A program made the position numbers and the translations under genes. A stretch of DNA of 64,000 nt. Origin: Berberis thunbergii. Its lineage: Eukaryota > Streptophyta > Magnoliopsida > Ranunculales > Berberidaceae. The DNA lies in contig QNQO01008278.1 in NCBI GenBank assembly GCA_003290165.1, forward strand, positions 1 to 64,000, given 5' to 3'. Below, piece after piece: positions 51,576-62,832 of this stretch; positions within the stretch are counted from its first letter, which is position 1; the number at the start of each line of letters is the position of its first letter. The notes under the pieces were generated by a model. That model was given only the letters and a program-made list of their open reading frames with translations, was not told the origin of the DNA and ran no database searches.

Positions 51576-54500
51576 TCACCTCAAAAGGGTGAAGGAATCG
51601 TATACCAACAACCTGAAAAGTTGAGGATCAGTCCACTCAAAAATAGCAACCACATGCGACACAAGATACACTAGCACATCCCTAAAGCTGCAAATCCACC
51701 ATCTAAAATCATATAGAAATGGTAAAGAAGCTTGCATTCCTCGGAAGTCAATAGGGATCTTAAACATGAATAGGTCGCAAGTAGTGATATGCAACAAAGG
51801 ATCCTCCCTTACTCCTAAAATGGAACATCCTAAGTCTGGTTCCAAATCAGAAGATTGGATAATTTCCACATCAGGATGGTGAAAATTGAAATCCTCACTT
51901 AAGAACATTGGTTCCACATAATTAGCCCTGATCAATGGAAATGTGATGCAGGTAAATGTAACTATAGATGTATCAGGTGGTACAGGCTCATCATAACAAA
52001 ACGAACTACACCAAGATGATGAGTTAGACAACGTAACAACACCCCCAAACCTAGAATTAGCACAACCCATGGCATGTAGTCTCTCCAAGGAATACTGAGG
52101 ATCAGACTTCATGTAGAAGTCACAAGGAGGACCTATGTCAAATGGGTCATCATGAACACGCAGAAAAGGGAATGGGTCAGAAATTCCAATAGTATCAGCA
52201 GAAAGGTTCAATTTTGACTCACTGAGTGGAAGGAGTTCCACTTTAGACTTCCATTTATAACTAGGATCCACAATGGGGACTGAGTCAAGCAAATCATTGA
52301 CTCCCCTAATGGAATCATCAACATCAAAGTCTAAACCGAAGTGAGTCAAGCATGCTGCTAAGGGATCATCTGATACAGACTCCAATAAGGAATTCTCCAT
52401 CGAACTCTCAATTATGTCAACCACACAAACATCCTCGGGCTCGGGAGATGGTTGACTAACATTAAAAACGTTAAGTTCGACGGTCATGTTGCCAAATGAC
52501 AATTTCATAATTCCATTCCTGCAGTTAATAATGGCATTGGATGTGGCCAAGAATGGTCGACCCAAAATGACAGGAATGTGACTAGAGGGATTGTGAACAG
52601 GTTGTGTATCAAGAACTATAAAGTCCACAGGGTAATAAAATTTTTCAACCTTGATAATCACATCCTCTATAACACCGCGGGGGACTCTGATAGACCGATC
52701 TGCCAATTGCAGTGTTACTCTAGTCGGTTTCAACCCACCGAGACCTAATTGCTCATAAACAGAATATGGCAATAAATTAACACTCGCCCCTAAATCCAAT
52801 AATGCCTTATCTATCATATGGTCACCGATAATACAAGAAATAGTCGGGCAACCAGGATCTCTATACTTAGGCGGGGTTCTGTGTTGAATAATGGAGCTCA
52901 CTTGCTCGGTAAGGAAGGCTCTCTTTTGCACATGTAGCTTCCGCTTCTGTGTGCAAAGATCCTTCAAAAACTTGGCGTAGCTAGGAACTTGCTTGATAGC
53001 ATCGAGTAGTGGGATATTTATGTGGACTTGTCTAAAAATGTCCATTACATCGGTTACATTTGTTCCTTTCTTAGCAGGAGCTAACCGTGATGGAAACGGG
53101 GCTCTAGGCAAGTAAGATGCTTGAGTGGGGTTAGAGTCAACATGGGCATCTTTAGAAGGCGAGGCTTTATCAGCCTCCTTGTCAGATGGGGATGCAACAT
53201 GTTTTGACTTAGACGTAGATGCACCAACACTCAAATCGGGCACTTGTACTCGATTGTCAACCTGTTTTCCACTCCTAAGGGTAGTAATAGATTTGACATC
53301 TTCATTGTAGGACTCAGATGTACTACCAACTGCGAATTGACCCTTTGGGTTTGGAACAGGTTGACTAGGAAATCTCCCTGGCTCTCTCTCAGAAGAAGAC
53401 TGAGTAATCTTACTCATAGCTATCTCAAGTCTTTGAGTCGTGGCTTTCAACTCAGATATGTCCTTAGAATTCTGATCCATTATACTCGCTGAGCGGTGCA
53501 AAAGCTGATTAATCGTTTCCTCTAAACTTGATGTGTGGGATGGATGAACTTGGTTATGGTGGGGCCTAACAGGGCTAGGGGCTTGAGGAGCCTGGGAAAC
53601 AACAACAGGTCCCCCTTGGTGTGGGCCATGGGCCCAGGAGAGACTTGGATGTTTGGCGAACCCTGACTGGTAATAGTTGGGTTGCGGATGATTGTCAGGT
53701 CGTCGTATCGCATTAAAAGCGTTGACTTGCTCAGCATAGTATGCAGGATAATCGTTTTGCAAGTCACAATGAGCTATTGAATGACCAGGATTCGAACATG
53801 CAGCACATACTTCAGATGAAGCGTTTGCGGGAAGTGCAGGTTGAGTCAAATTCAAGAGTGCATCTAGCTTTTGAGTCATGGTCATAACAGCCGTCTCTAA
53901 CTTTGAGGCAGAAGGGGGCTGGACAGATGTATCTCTAACTTCATATATACCACCCTTACGCCTATCAGACTCCTTTCTCGAATAATCCCATTGCTGAGAA
54001 TTTTCGGAAAGCGTCTCAAAGAATTCCCAAATTTCACTGACGCTCATTTTCATTAATGACCCACCACTAGTGGCATCAATCATACGACGGTTTTGAGGGG
54101 TTAAACCGTCTTGAAAGTATTGAACTAGCCGCCACTTCTCGAATCCATGGTGGGGACACTTTACAATGAGCTCATTGAACCTTTCCCAACATTCATAGAA
54201 ATGTTCACCCTCCTTTTGTTGAAAATTAGATAAATCCCTTCGGAGGGCATTTGTTTTATGAATGGGGAAGTATTTTGTCAAGAACTTTCTTGACAACGCA
54301 TCCCAAGATGTGATGGATCCTATCTCTAATGCATTTAACCACGATTTCGCCTTGTCTTTTAGAGAAAAGGGAAATAACCTAAGACGGACCGAATCATCAG
54401 AAAAGTTTTGGTACTTCAGGGTAGCGCAAATGTCAAGAAATTCTTTGACATGAAGATAAGGGTCTTCTTTCTCAACACCATAAAAAGTGGGCAAGAGATG

Positions 54501-54725
54501 AATAATAGATGGTTTGAGTTCAAAACTGTTTGCATTTGTCTCAGGTAAGACAATGCAAGATGGAGCACTACTAGGAAGAGGGGCGAAGTAATCCTTAAAG
54601 GCCTTCCCCTCAGCCATCTCAGTGGACGAGGATGATGAACCTAAATAGGTGATGGGGACTTCAACGAACTCTTCGAATTCTTGTCGAACAAGTCTACTCT
54701 TAGAATCACGCACCCAAGTATGCAT
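51576..54725 (-). CDS. Athila Gag-protease polyprotein, 1049 aa, intact frame
   Basis: An uninterrupted frame. Residues about 55-270 form the Athila gag domain ('PTFYGVEKEDPYLHVKEFLD', 'LFPFSLKDKAKSWLNAL', 'YFQDGLTPQNRRMIDA'). A zinc knuckle 'CAACSNPGHSIAHC' lies near residue 310. A retropepsin at about 630-760 has 'ALLDLGASVNLLPYSVYEQL', with the D-L-G-A form I recall as usual for Athila, and 'IPVILGRPFLATSNAII'. The last ~280 residues are acidic, then hydrophobic, and show no RT motif; I do not recognise them. The frame is open despite insertion of the element, in keeping with near-identical LTRs. It would make particle protein and its own protease; RT and integrase must come from elsewhere. 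A start at 54725 or at the next Met (residue 37) is possible. Confidence 0.9.
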   Translation of the reverse strand: MHTWVRDSKSRLVRQEFEEFVEVPITYLGSSSSSTEMAEGKAFKDYFAPLPSSAPSCIVLPETNANSFELKPSIIHLLPTFYGVEKEDPYLHVKEFLDICATLKYQNFSDDSVRLRLFPFSLKDKAKSWLNALEIGSITSWDALSRKFLTKYFPIHKTNALRRDLSNFQQKEGEHFYECWERFNELIVKCPHHGFEKWRLVQYFQDGLTPQNRRMIDATSGGSLMKMSVSEIWEFFETLSENSQQWDYSRKESDRRKGGIYEVRDTSVQPPSASKLETAVMTMTQKLDALLNLTQPALPANASSEVCAACSNPGHSIAHCDLQNDYPAYYAEQVNAFNAIRRPDNHPQPNYYQSGFAKHPSLSWAHGPHQGGPVVVSQAPQAPSPVRPHHNQVHPSHTSSLEETINQLLHRSASIMDQNSKDISELKATTQRLEIAMSKITQSSSEREPGRFPSQPVPNPKGQFAVGSTSESYNEDVKSITTLRSGKQVDNRVQVPDLSVGASTSKSKHVASPSDKEADKASPSKDAHVDSNPTQASYLPRAPFPSRLAPAKKGTNVTDVMDIFRQVHINIPLLDAIKQVPSYAKFLKDLCTQKRKLHVQKRAFLTEQVSSIIQHRTPPKYRDPGCPTISCIIGDHMIDKALLDLGASVNLLPYSVYEQLGLGGLKPTRVTLQLADRSIRVPRGVIEDVIIKVEKFYYPVDFIVLDTQPVHNPSSHIPVILGRPFLATSNAIINCRNGIMKLSFGNMTVELNVFNVSQPSPEPEDVCVVDIIESSMENSLLESVSDDPLAACLTHFGLDFDVDDSIRGVNDLLDSVPIVDPSYKWKSKVELLPLSESKLNLSADTIGISDPFPFLRVHDDPFDIGPPCDFYMKSDPQYSLERLHAMGCANSRFGGVVTLSNSSSWCSSFCYDEPVPPDTSIVTFTCITFPLIRANYVEPMFLSEDFNFHHPDVEIIQSSDLEPDLGCSILGVREDPLLHITTCDLFMFKIPIDFRGMQASLPFLYDFRWWICSFRDVLVYLVSHVVAIFEWTDPQLFRLLVYDSFTLLR

Positions 54726-56234
54726 AAACTAATGGACAACGAAAGTGCAAAGTCAACACTCCTAAGTAATTTTTTTTTTTTTTTTTAGCACTAACTCTAA
54801 AAATATACACAGACTTACACGCAATCAGCAACCAATAAATGCATAAGAAACATGCCTCCCTAAGCAATCAACGTTTTTGAGATCAATTATCTTTTTATTT
54901 TTGGGGGAACAATTATTTCTTATGTAATCTTTATGACAAGGCAATGGGTGCTACAAGTTGATCCTAAGAGTATACACTTTACCCCACAAAGTTCAAAATC
55001 AGTAGGCTAGAGTTTTGTTTCAAAGAAACCGGATTATCGCACAAGAGAAGGAGGTCACAATGGTCCAATTAAGTACTTCCTTGTGCTACCGCTCTGTAAG
55101 CCAGTAGATGTGAGAACGATGTGACGTTGGGTATACACTCGAGGCTTGTGGTCTTAACCCAAAACTGTTGGTGACACCAATTCTTCTTGTGGATCGTAGC
55201 TTACTTATGACTCGGCGTACCGGGTAAATTACCCTTGTGGCAGTGGCCTCTCGGAGTTCATTGAATGATTAAACCCATCGTCACTTTTAGTTTGATCACA
55301 CAAAATTTATTGGATTCACCTTGGTCTTGGTTGTCCTATGAACACCGTACCTAAAAAATGGCTCTATCTAACTTGCTAATTGATTTTAATTATGTTAGGC
55401 TATTGGTTGCACACAGCTGGAGTGATGAGGTGGGGATATCAAGTCCCACCAGTTGCTATTTATAAGCTGGGTCTGCTTATTATGAATTACTAAAGTTTAG
55501 CATCCACAATTACAGAAATTTAACAACCAATCACACAATTTCAAACAATTACACCAAGCACCCTGGTCGCTAATACGTTGCGTGTGATAGAAATACTTAC
55601 AGTGTTCGTATTCCAATCTGCACAAAACGTTAGCACAATTCAAAATAATTGTCCGACTTCTTTTTATCCGTTTCACTCAACACACAAGCACATGCAAATA
55701 AATTTACTGGTCTTGGTCTTAGAAGTCGGATTTCTAAATCACAAGAGATTATTGGGTACAATTAAAATTGTTTCCCTATAATTTCTTTTGACTTAGAGAT
55801 TTTTAGGTTTTTTTTTTTTTTTTTTTTTGTGATTAAACAAAATGAAAAATAGTAGAGTTTAAAAATTATTACACCACACGCTCGTAAAACGAGGTGAAAA
55901 TAAAATTAAAACTCTCCTCACAAAATAAATGAAAATAAAAGACTTTGCTTGATGCTCTACAGGATTGTTCAATCTTCTCGAGAAGCGTGTAATCTGTAAT
56001 ATATGCTTCCTGCCTATTAATACCTACAAAAATAACAAAAGCAAAATCAAGTATCAAACTTCTAAGACTTAAAAGAAATAACAAAAAAATAAAATAAAAT
56101 CAAGCCTATCCTAAAAGCAAAAGCAATAGCAATCTATATCTGACCTATTTTTTTTTTTATTAATTAACTTTTTTTTTTAACCTAAACTACAAACTAGTGA
56201 AAATAAACTCTTGAATTCAATTACACCGTTACAG
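54726..56234 (-). other. Athila 5' leader
   Basis: 1.5 kb between the primer-binding site and the gag ATG, AT-rich with homopolymer runs (54770-54786, 55808-55828) and no long frame. Long leaders of this kind are usual in Athila elements. Confidence 0.7.
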
Positions 56235-56252
56235 TCCCCGGCAACGGCGCCA
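56235..56252 (-). other. Athila primer-binding site (tRNA-Asp)
   Basis: TGGCGCCGTTGCCGGGGA on the minus strand, exactly complementary to the CCA-bearing 3' end of plant tRNA-Asp(GTC), six bases inside the LTR. This is where minus-strand DNA synthesis would be primed. Confidence 0.93.
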
Positions 56253-56258
56253 AAAACT

Positions 56259-58078
56259 TGATGCAGATTTAACTAACCTAAATAAATAGGTTAATTTAAC
56301 CTACTTGTAATAACTGCAAGTGCACAGTGTCTAATTAGTAGACAATGGCAAGTACAGGTCGATCCCACAAGGACTGTGGTTGCAATTAAATTTCAAGGTT
56401 TATTTAAACTAATTTAAATTGGGGTTACAGCAATTAAAATATCTAAACTAAAAATCAAATTAAAAACAAAATAAAAAGTTTTAAAGAATATGAGAAAGGA
56501 GACCAAGGCGTTGAATCCACCACAGGTTCTTTGAGATTTGTGTAATCAAAAATATTGTTTTCAAGATTTAACATGACTAACCTAAAGATTAATCTAAGTT
56601 CACAATTGATTTCAGCATAGGTATAAATCCCTAGAATTGCGTGTCTTCTTACGGCACACACAATCACAGATTTATTTTAACTAATCCTAATCCCTAGCAT
56701 TGCGTGTCTTCTTACGGCACACACAATCACAGATTCGGATTAATTGATTAAATCAGGCTTTTGAATTTCAACAAAGTGTACTTCTAACTACCGACTAGTC
56801 TAGATAATTAGTCAGGATATAATCGGTGAAAGCAATTTATTAAAATCATAAATCAAATGTGTTTAACGTTAAGCATAAAGAAAATAATAAATTTAAATAC
56901 ACAAACTCTAGGAAATCCTGTGGTTTCATCGTAGCCTTGGCGAAGGGTTTAGCTATCCATGGTAGTGGTATTCATCTCCTCGTGATGTGGTACGCCGCAA
57001 CTCATCTCTGCACGGACGCGAATCCCGAGGAAAAGGACTACACAAGGTCTGTGGTGGTATAGAGCAGAACCGGGGGTGCCAATAGCGTAAAAACAGAATT
57101 TTGAATCTTTCCCGCCAGAAATCGCGCGGTTGGGCTGGCTCGTCTTCTCCAGCGAGACGCCGCTCTGTTCCGCGCTGTTGCGGCTTCTTCGCGAGCTCCT
57201 CGTGATCCCTGACTTGCCCTGGTACCTGCAAAAGAGAGATAGGATGAAGAACAGAGAAGTTAACGCAAGAAAACAAAGGAGGAGGCGAGACAGAGAGCTC
57301 TGTCTCGCGGCAGTGGCGCTTCTCGCTTGGTCTGTTGGCGAGGTTGGAGCAGAGAGAGAGAGAGCCAGGAAGGAGGGAGAGACCCTGGAGAAGAGAGGAA
57401 AGTAGGAAGGAGACCGAGAGAGGAGAGAAACAGGGGCGAGGCGGAACAGAGTCGCGGTGGTTGCGGCTCTGTTTCGCGGCTGTGGTGGTCGTTGCGATTC
57501 TGGTGGCGAGGTTGCTGGATGGTGGATGGCGTTGGTGAGGATGATGGAACAGGGAGAGGGATGGTAGGAGGTGGAGGCTGTTGGTGTGCGAAACAGGGTG
57601 AGGATGGGGCGGCTGATGGTAGAGGACGAGGAGGAAGGGTGATGACGGGATTATCGCGCTGCCGGCTCTCCTATCGAGCGAGGATTGCCGGCAGGGTGGT
57701 GTGGTGGCTGGAAAAGAGATGAGGGGAGAGGGGCTGTGGAAGAGGAGAGAATCCAGAGATCCCTCTTCTCTAAGATTAGGGGAGCTAAATAGGGTTCTAT
57801 TATCTTGGGCTTGGGTTTTTAGGTTAGTATTTTTGGATTTGGGCTTAGGCTAATTTAGGTGGATCTAGGTTTATTAGGGTTAGGTTTAGATATGTGACTC
57901 TCTGCTTTGTACCACCACTAGAATCGACCAATTGTCTGTCGCCTTAATACCATTTCATCGTTAACGCTCAAATTCCTGCCAAGACATGAAAACGAAATAA
58001 TTATTATAAATTATAATAATCGAAACACTAACATATATAAATTAAGGGATATATTATGTAATAATTATATGAATATCA
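56259..58078 (-). repeat. Athila 5' LTR, full length
   Basis: 1,820 bp, TGATGCAG...GAATATCA on the plus strand. It contains the same 62-bp tandem duplication at 56626-56740. It is full length, which shows what the 3' LTR has lost (equivalent of 56259-56625). Confidence 0.93.
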
Positions 58079-58116
58079 GAGGCCATGGTTAAAATGACTA
58101 CTAAGCTCCCGCGCGG

Positions 58117-59280
58117 GCATTGGAGCCTTCTCAATCAACCGCTTATGCCACTCGTTGATCAAATTGTGCGCACTATCTTGCACGTTAATCTCTGTAAACC
58201 AACTAAACTTTCCATCTGATTTAATGTGGATGTCTTCAGGATTGGGCTCATTTCAACCAATCTGTGGATGAAGAACTTGGGGATTAGGGATTACTAAAGG
58301 TGGTAATCCCCACCTTCAGTGGCAGGAAGAACAGTCAGAGTAGCAGTGATGACAAAAAACCCACTCTTGCCTTTTCTTTTCAAAGTCGTGGTGGCAAGAG
58401 TGGGACAAACAGTAGTGGCAGGAGTGGAACATACAACAAGAGCAGAAGTGTGACAAGCATGGGGGGAAGAAGGAAACTCCACTGTGCCATTAGCACGAAG
58501 GAAAGAAGAAAAATGAGGAGAAAACTTAGAATTTTGACCACGATCAACGACCTCTTCGTCACACAGTGGGTTAAAGACAAAGTCAGTTATGGTCTTCGTG
58601 GTGTTCGGATACTTCAACCGCTCCACAACAAGTTGAAGCATCTTATTGTTGATGACACGAGGGCCATCATCGGATCACTTGGCAAAGTCTGGCAAGCCAT
58701 GAGTAGAGATGGGCCTCTTCTCACACTCGTCCAACGAACGGATCACCTCATTTTTATCCTCTCCAGAGTTTGATTTGTCTCTTCAACCTCTTGAGCAGAT
58801 AGGCGACCCTCTTCCCTATCTTCCTTACCAAACAACTTTGGATGAGGAACAATCCGAGTAGTACCATGAACAAAACTAACAAGCCGTTTTTTCTTGGGAA
58901 CACGACTAGGACTCATCACTAGTTGCTTTGAGGGACTGGAAATCCTAGGAAGTTTTCTTTTTTTCTAGTGGTCGAACCAACACCACCAATGCTAACAAGA
59001 GCATTGAGATCCTTAACCGCCCTGTTGAAGCTTACTTTCCCATCAATGCTAGCATCACAAACACCAACAGGACCACCACGACTCAGCAATCTCAGTAGCT
59101 TGAACTTTGATAAGCACTGCTCATTCCTCTTCACTCATAGTGTAGAAACCACTACGCTTGACAACATCAACAACGAGGAATGACTCCACAACAACTCGAG
59201 GAAGCTTCGAAAAATGATCATGGATCTTCTGCATCCATTTCTTGGGCGTTCGAAATGACCACGCGATTTGTCTACCCCAC
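58117..59280 (-). pseudogene. Tat-3 antisense frame, 5' portion
   Basis: Minus-strand segments read in order: 'RTPKKWMQKIHDHFSKLPRV' and 'VVVESFLVVDVVKRSGFYTM' (about 59250-59130), 59134-58919 (Lys/Arg-rich), and 58641-58294 ('MLQLVVERLKYPNTTKTITD', then a Thr/Ser/Pro-rich part). It continues at 47849 beyond the Athila insertion. Frames are broken. It probably belongs to the same antisense gene type as 36420-39059, but I cannot assign a named domain. Confidence 0.45.
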
Positions 59281-59285
59281 AACTT

Positions 59286-61791
59286 AAATTGCAAGTATAC
59301 AACTATATTCTAAATTTGCTACCAATCAGACTACATAATAAAGGAAAATGCTATTAAAATTATTAGTTACTTAGGTATAGTCTAATAAATTAAACATGCT
59401 TACTTTTTTATTCTTAATTTAATTATGTAATTGAATTACCGAGGATTAATATAATGTAAAGTTATATTGGAAAATTTGTGCCTAATTATCATTATTTAAA
59501 TTTATAATTTAATTTACTATTTAAAATCTAAAATATAAGTAAAATGCATTTATTTAATCAGTTTTCAATTATGGTAATTTTACCTTCGTGAAACGCTTGC
59601 TTTGCTTTTCATTTTTTGCTTAAGGGGGTAAGAGGGCTCCACACTTTGCCTTTGCTTTAACACCTTGATTACGTTAATCATATTAGATGAATAGATAGAT
59701 GCTAAATTAAGGGATTGTTTACATTTTCTATTTTGCTAACATATGCTAGCTCGATGGATAAGACTTGTGGCATGGATCCATTAAGAACCTTGATATCCCT
59801 TAAAAAAATGTTGAAGATGCAATACCACACTCAGTTGTTAAAGAATGAGGTACATGGATATGGTTTGTTTGTTGTGGGATTAGTCTATTCTAACAAGTAC
59901 GTGACGTAGGCATTGAGTATTCGCATGTTATCCCAATGAGTATTAAACATAGAACCCTAAGGATTTATTAGAGAAAAACAGTATTCGCATGTTATCCCAA
60001 CTGTTGGCTTTCAACACCTTCCGTATTGTTTGGGATTACAAAAAGCAAGTGTTATGTGTTCATTGTCGCAATTGTTGGCTTTCAACAACTTAGCGAGTAA
60101 CGTAACGGAAAAATTGTCGAAAGTGAGTTTTTTTTTTCATTCTTGTTATTCTTGATATATGAACAAGGAGAATGTAGTGTAACATCCAAGAACTATATAT
60201 ACCAAAAACAATTGCATAATTAATATGAAAAGTACCATTGTTAAAAGTTGATGGTCAAATCAAAACAAACAAGCATGAAAGGAAAATGTCGATAATATTT
60301 GTTTTTATGTTCATTATAGTTGTGCCTCTGAACACAGATTGAGGATTTCGAGGTAGTGGTGTTTATATAAGTAAAACAAAAAAGGTTGTATGAACTATTT
60401 CCAAAGCTTAATAAAAATAGGTGACCTAAAACAACATAGCAACTTTGAGAAATAAATTCTAGGAATCATACAATAATATAGATACCTAAATGAACCCAAA
60501 GAAACTCAATGTTTATTTCTAAAAACTCTTAAAAAAAACCAAATTTTGATAACAATAATTAAAAAAATAAAAATAAAAATAAAAATAAAAGTTCTTCGTC
60601 CAATGAACCAAAATGGCCTATATATACTTCCGAAAAAACACAACCTTTGTCTTAGAATGAATGAAAGTAATCACACCCATTCTCAATAAAGAAATAAATA
60701 AAAATTATGCCCTTTCATATTAAAGAATGAATGTAATGATGTGAAATTATGAGATTTTGTGTCATAAGATATCAAATAAATTATCTTTATTTGTTAAATA
60801 ACCCTAGACTTGTTATACCATCCGTTACAAGTCTTTCCAATTGAGCTAGCATCATTGGCATATAGAAAGGAAGATTAGAAGTAACTAGTAAATTTTTAGT
60901 TTATTGTATGCCTTTGATTTTATTAGAACTACTAATTAGGCAAAATTCTATAGTTGTTATAATTCATTAAAAAAAATGTCATAGTTTTCTACTTTCCAAT
61001 TTGATTTAAAAGATTGTTACAACTTTAAGAATTTGGATTAATATTAAATGTTGGTTTACATTGTAGTTATTTTCTTTTTTCTGAATTCTATTCACAATCT
61101 CAGTTTCCACATACTAAATTGATTGGTTGCAAAGGAACTAGTCTATGATAGAAATATTGAGGTTCACGATACATAATAAGCCTTATTACGAGACTCGAAT
61201 GTGATCTAATTTTTATGAGTCCAAATTGTTTAATGATGTTGTATAGATTAATCTCTATCCCATCAAGCTAGACATCAACTTTTTAAGTGCTAATTGTTAC
61301 TATGCAAAGGTAAATGGTTTTTAGCACTCAACACTAATCACTAAAACAACTTTCTTAGTGTTGTGAATTCAGAGCCTATTAAGAACTTTACTTGTCATTA
61401 AAATAAAAAAATAAACACTCAATCAACGTCGTCAACTTCTTAGTCAAATCAAAAATTTCCTAACCAAAAACGAAAAAAAATTAATAATAATAAATAAATA
61501 AATGCTAATAATGAATTGTATTAGAAACTTTGCACTTACACAATGGAGTTGATGATCTGAAATCTTTTTACCCAATAAATGCAAATTGGGGATATCACAA
61601 TTTTATTGTTTTTCACATGAAGATTATTGGTTCACAGGTAATCATCCTATTTGTGGATAGGTTGTTATTGTTTTGTTCAAGATTCAGAGTCCAGTTTTTG
61701 CACAGAATTATATCAACCTTTGAAAAATCGATGAAAACTCTAGCCGATTTATAAGACTAAAATAGTATGGATGATGATAATGACCTCATGA
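59286..61791. other. AT-rich spacer
   Basis: No coding sequence, element ends or RNA genes recognised. It contains simple A- and T-rich runs and an (AAAAT)n-like stretch near 60559-60590. Confidence 0.5.
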
Positions 61792-62352
61792 CAGTGGCGG
61801 ATCTACCCTTTGGTTAAGGGGGTCAATCGCCCCCCTTATCATTTAAAAAAAAACCAGTAAGTTATTTGTATTTTCCATAGTGTCCCTTTTTAAATTTGTA
61901 TCTTGCCCCCCTTCATTTAGGTTGCCCCTCTCACGTTCAAAAGAAGTGTTCATTCATTAAATTTCTGAATTTTTGATGGGTACAATGGTGCATTATGAAT
62001 CTTGTTTATCATAATTCCCTGCGGCCGCGTTCAAGAAATTCTACCTTGGCATGACCATCTCCTGGCTCCTCTGCGTCTCTGTTGCGTTCGACGGATATTT
62101 AGGACTCCCAATTATTGCTGCAAATGAACCAATTATGTACCTAATCTGGGAGCAAATTGCCACGCTCTACAAAGGATTGCTTGATGATAGGTCCAATGCG
62201 GAAGCATTGTTCGTTTCGCTTGCTCACGACAACAATTGGTATGAGAAGCTAATAATTGAATAAGGTAGAGTTGTGTCACTACTGAAATTGGTTTAGTTGA
62301 ATAGTTGTGCATCATTTGCCCCCCTTTATCTGCAATTCTGGCTCCGCCCCTG
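61792..62352. mobile_element. 561-bp non-autonomous hAT element carrying a host exon fragment
   Basis: It starts CAGTGGCGGATCTACC and ends (inverted) CAGGGGCGGAGCCAGA, matching plant hAT-type termini. A perfect 8-bp duplication, CCTCATGA, flanks it (61784-61791 and 62353-62360). The ends contain the usual GCCCCCC/GGGGGGC blocks. The interior (62040-62263) encodes part of an armadillo-repeat protein. Confidence 0.92.
62040..62263 (+). pseudogene. Captured ARMADILLO-REPEAT-ONLY (ARO)-like exon fragment
   Basis: The plus-strand frame reads 'SWLLCVS' ... 'YLGLPIIAANEPIMYLIWEQ' ... 'DDRSNAEALFVSLAHDNNWYEKLIIE'. From memory this matches plant ARM-repeat proteins of the ARO type (family wording 'SWLLRVS', 'YLGLPPIAANEPIL.LIWEQI', 'SLVSLARDNDRYGKLIIEEGG'). 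AROs are ARM-repeat proteins that control polar growth in pollen tubes and root hairs. About 70 codons are kept and the frame ends at a stop exactly where the family reads 'EEGG'. There is no start or promoter of its own, so this is a captured fragment, not a gene. Confidence 0.82.
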
Positions 62353-62832
62353 CCTCATGACTAGCAAAACTATTTTGTGAATATATGTGTGATTTGAGAT
62401 TGGTTTTACCCCACATAGCTTATCAGCTAGTCCAAATCCTTCCCCTATTTCCAAACCTACAAAAGACAAACTTCACTTTTATAAATATTACATAACAACT
62501 GCTTATCAGAAAAAAGAAAAAGACAAAATCTACAATGGTGAGTGACTGAGAGGATAAACTAGCTACTTGACTCTCTAGTCCCCACCCCTCTTTCCTGGGC
62601 TTGTAAGTATCTGGTCAAACAAATCTACAAATAGACAGTCTCACCATCTAGTAGTAACTAACACGTGCTCCTTCCCTCCATTTTTTTATAATCAAATTGG
62701 GATGTTGACCCATTTTATTCATTTAAGAATATACGCCCGAAGGCTACATGACTGACCCTATAGGGGTAACTAAAAAGCCGAAACAAACTCGCACAAAAGA
62801 TATGATTCACCAATACAAACCTAGACAATAAC
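62353..62832. other. Spacer / possible L1 3' UTR
   Basis: 62690-62832 follows the end of the L1-type frame on the minus strand and could be element 3' sequence ('GTTTCGGC...CCTTCGGGCGT'). No RT/endonuclease ORF2 is present. The rest shows nothing recognisable. Confidence 0.35.

Larger units (their letters stand above)
47888..58078 (-). mobile_element. Athila-type Gypsy element, recently inserted, non-canonical left end
   Basis: The 5' LTR (minus strand) is 56259-58078 (1,820 bp). The 3' LTR is 47888-49339, only 1,452 bp because its outer 367 bp are absent. The primer site at 56235-56252 is an exact 18-nt match to tRNA-Asp(GTC) (TGGCGCCGTTGCCGGGGA on the minus strand). The purine tract is TTTGGGGGTATT (minus; next to 49339). 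Over the shared 1.45 kb I saw one substitution (48427 vs 57166) and one 1-bp indel (near 48958 vs 57698). The flanks share a 38-bp direct duplication (47850-47887, 58079-58116) instead of 5 bp. The element encodes Gag-protease only. Confidence 0.92.
42020..59285 (+). mobile_element. Tat-3: degenerate Tat element split by an Athila insertion
   Basis: 5' LTR E (42020-42701), primer site, gag fragment (42802-43173), 125-bp tandem repeats (about 43370-43990), post-protease remnant (44346-44576), HSP90 fragment (44660-45055), RNase H remnant (45316-45860), 80-bp tandem repeats (46110-46670), then an antisense frame (47052-47849 and 58117-59280) interrupted by a 10.2-kb insertion. No 3' LTR is seen; homology fades near 59285. 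RT and integrase are absent. Confidence 0.75.

Noticed and set aside
53125..53492. Plus-strand frames opposite the Athila Gag-protease
   Set aside because: Shadows of the minus-strand coding frame.
51576..54725. A host gene of 1049 codons
   Set aside because: Gag domain, CCHC knuckle, retropepsin, flanking LTRs, tRNA-Asp primer site and purine tract make it an Athila polyprotein.
62051..62263. Short independent ARM-repeat gene
   Set aside because: No start context, promoter or further repeats; it is bounded by the hAT ends and an exact 8-bp duplication.
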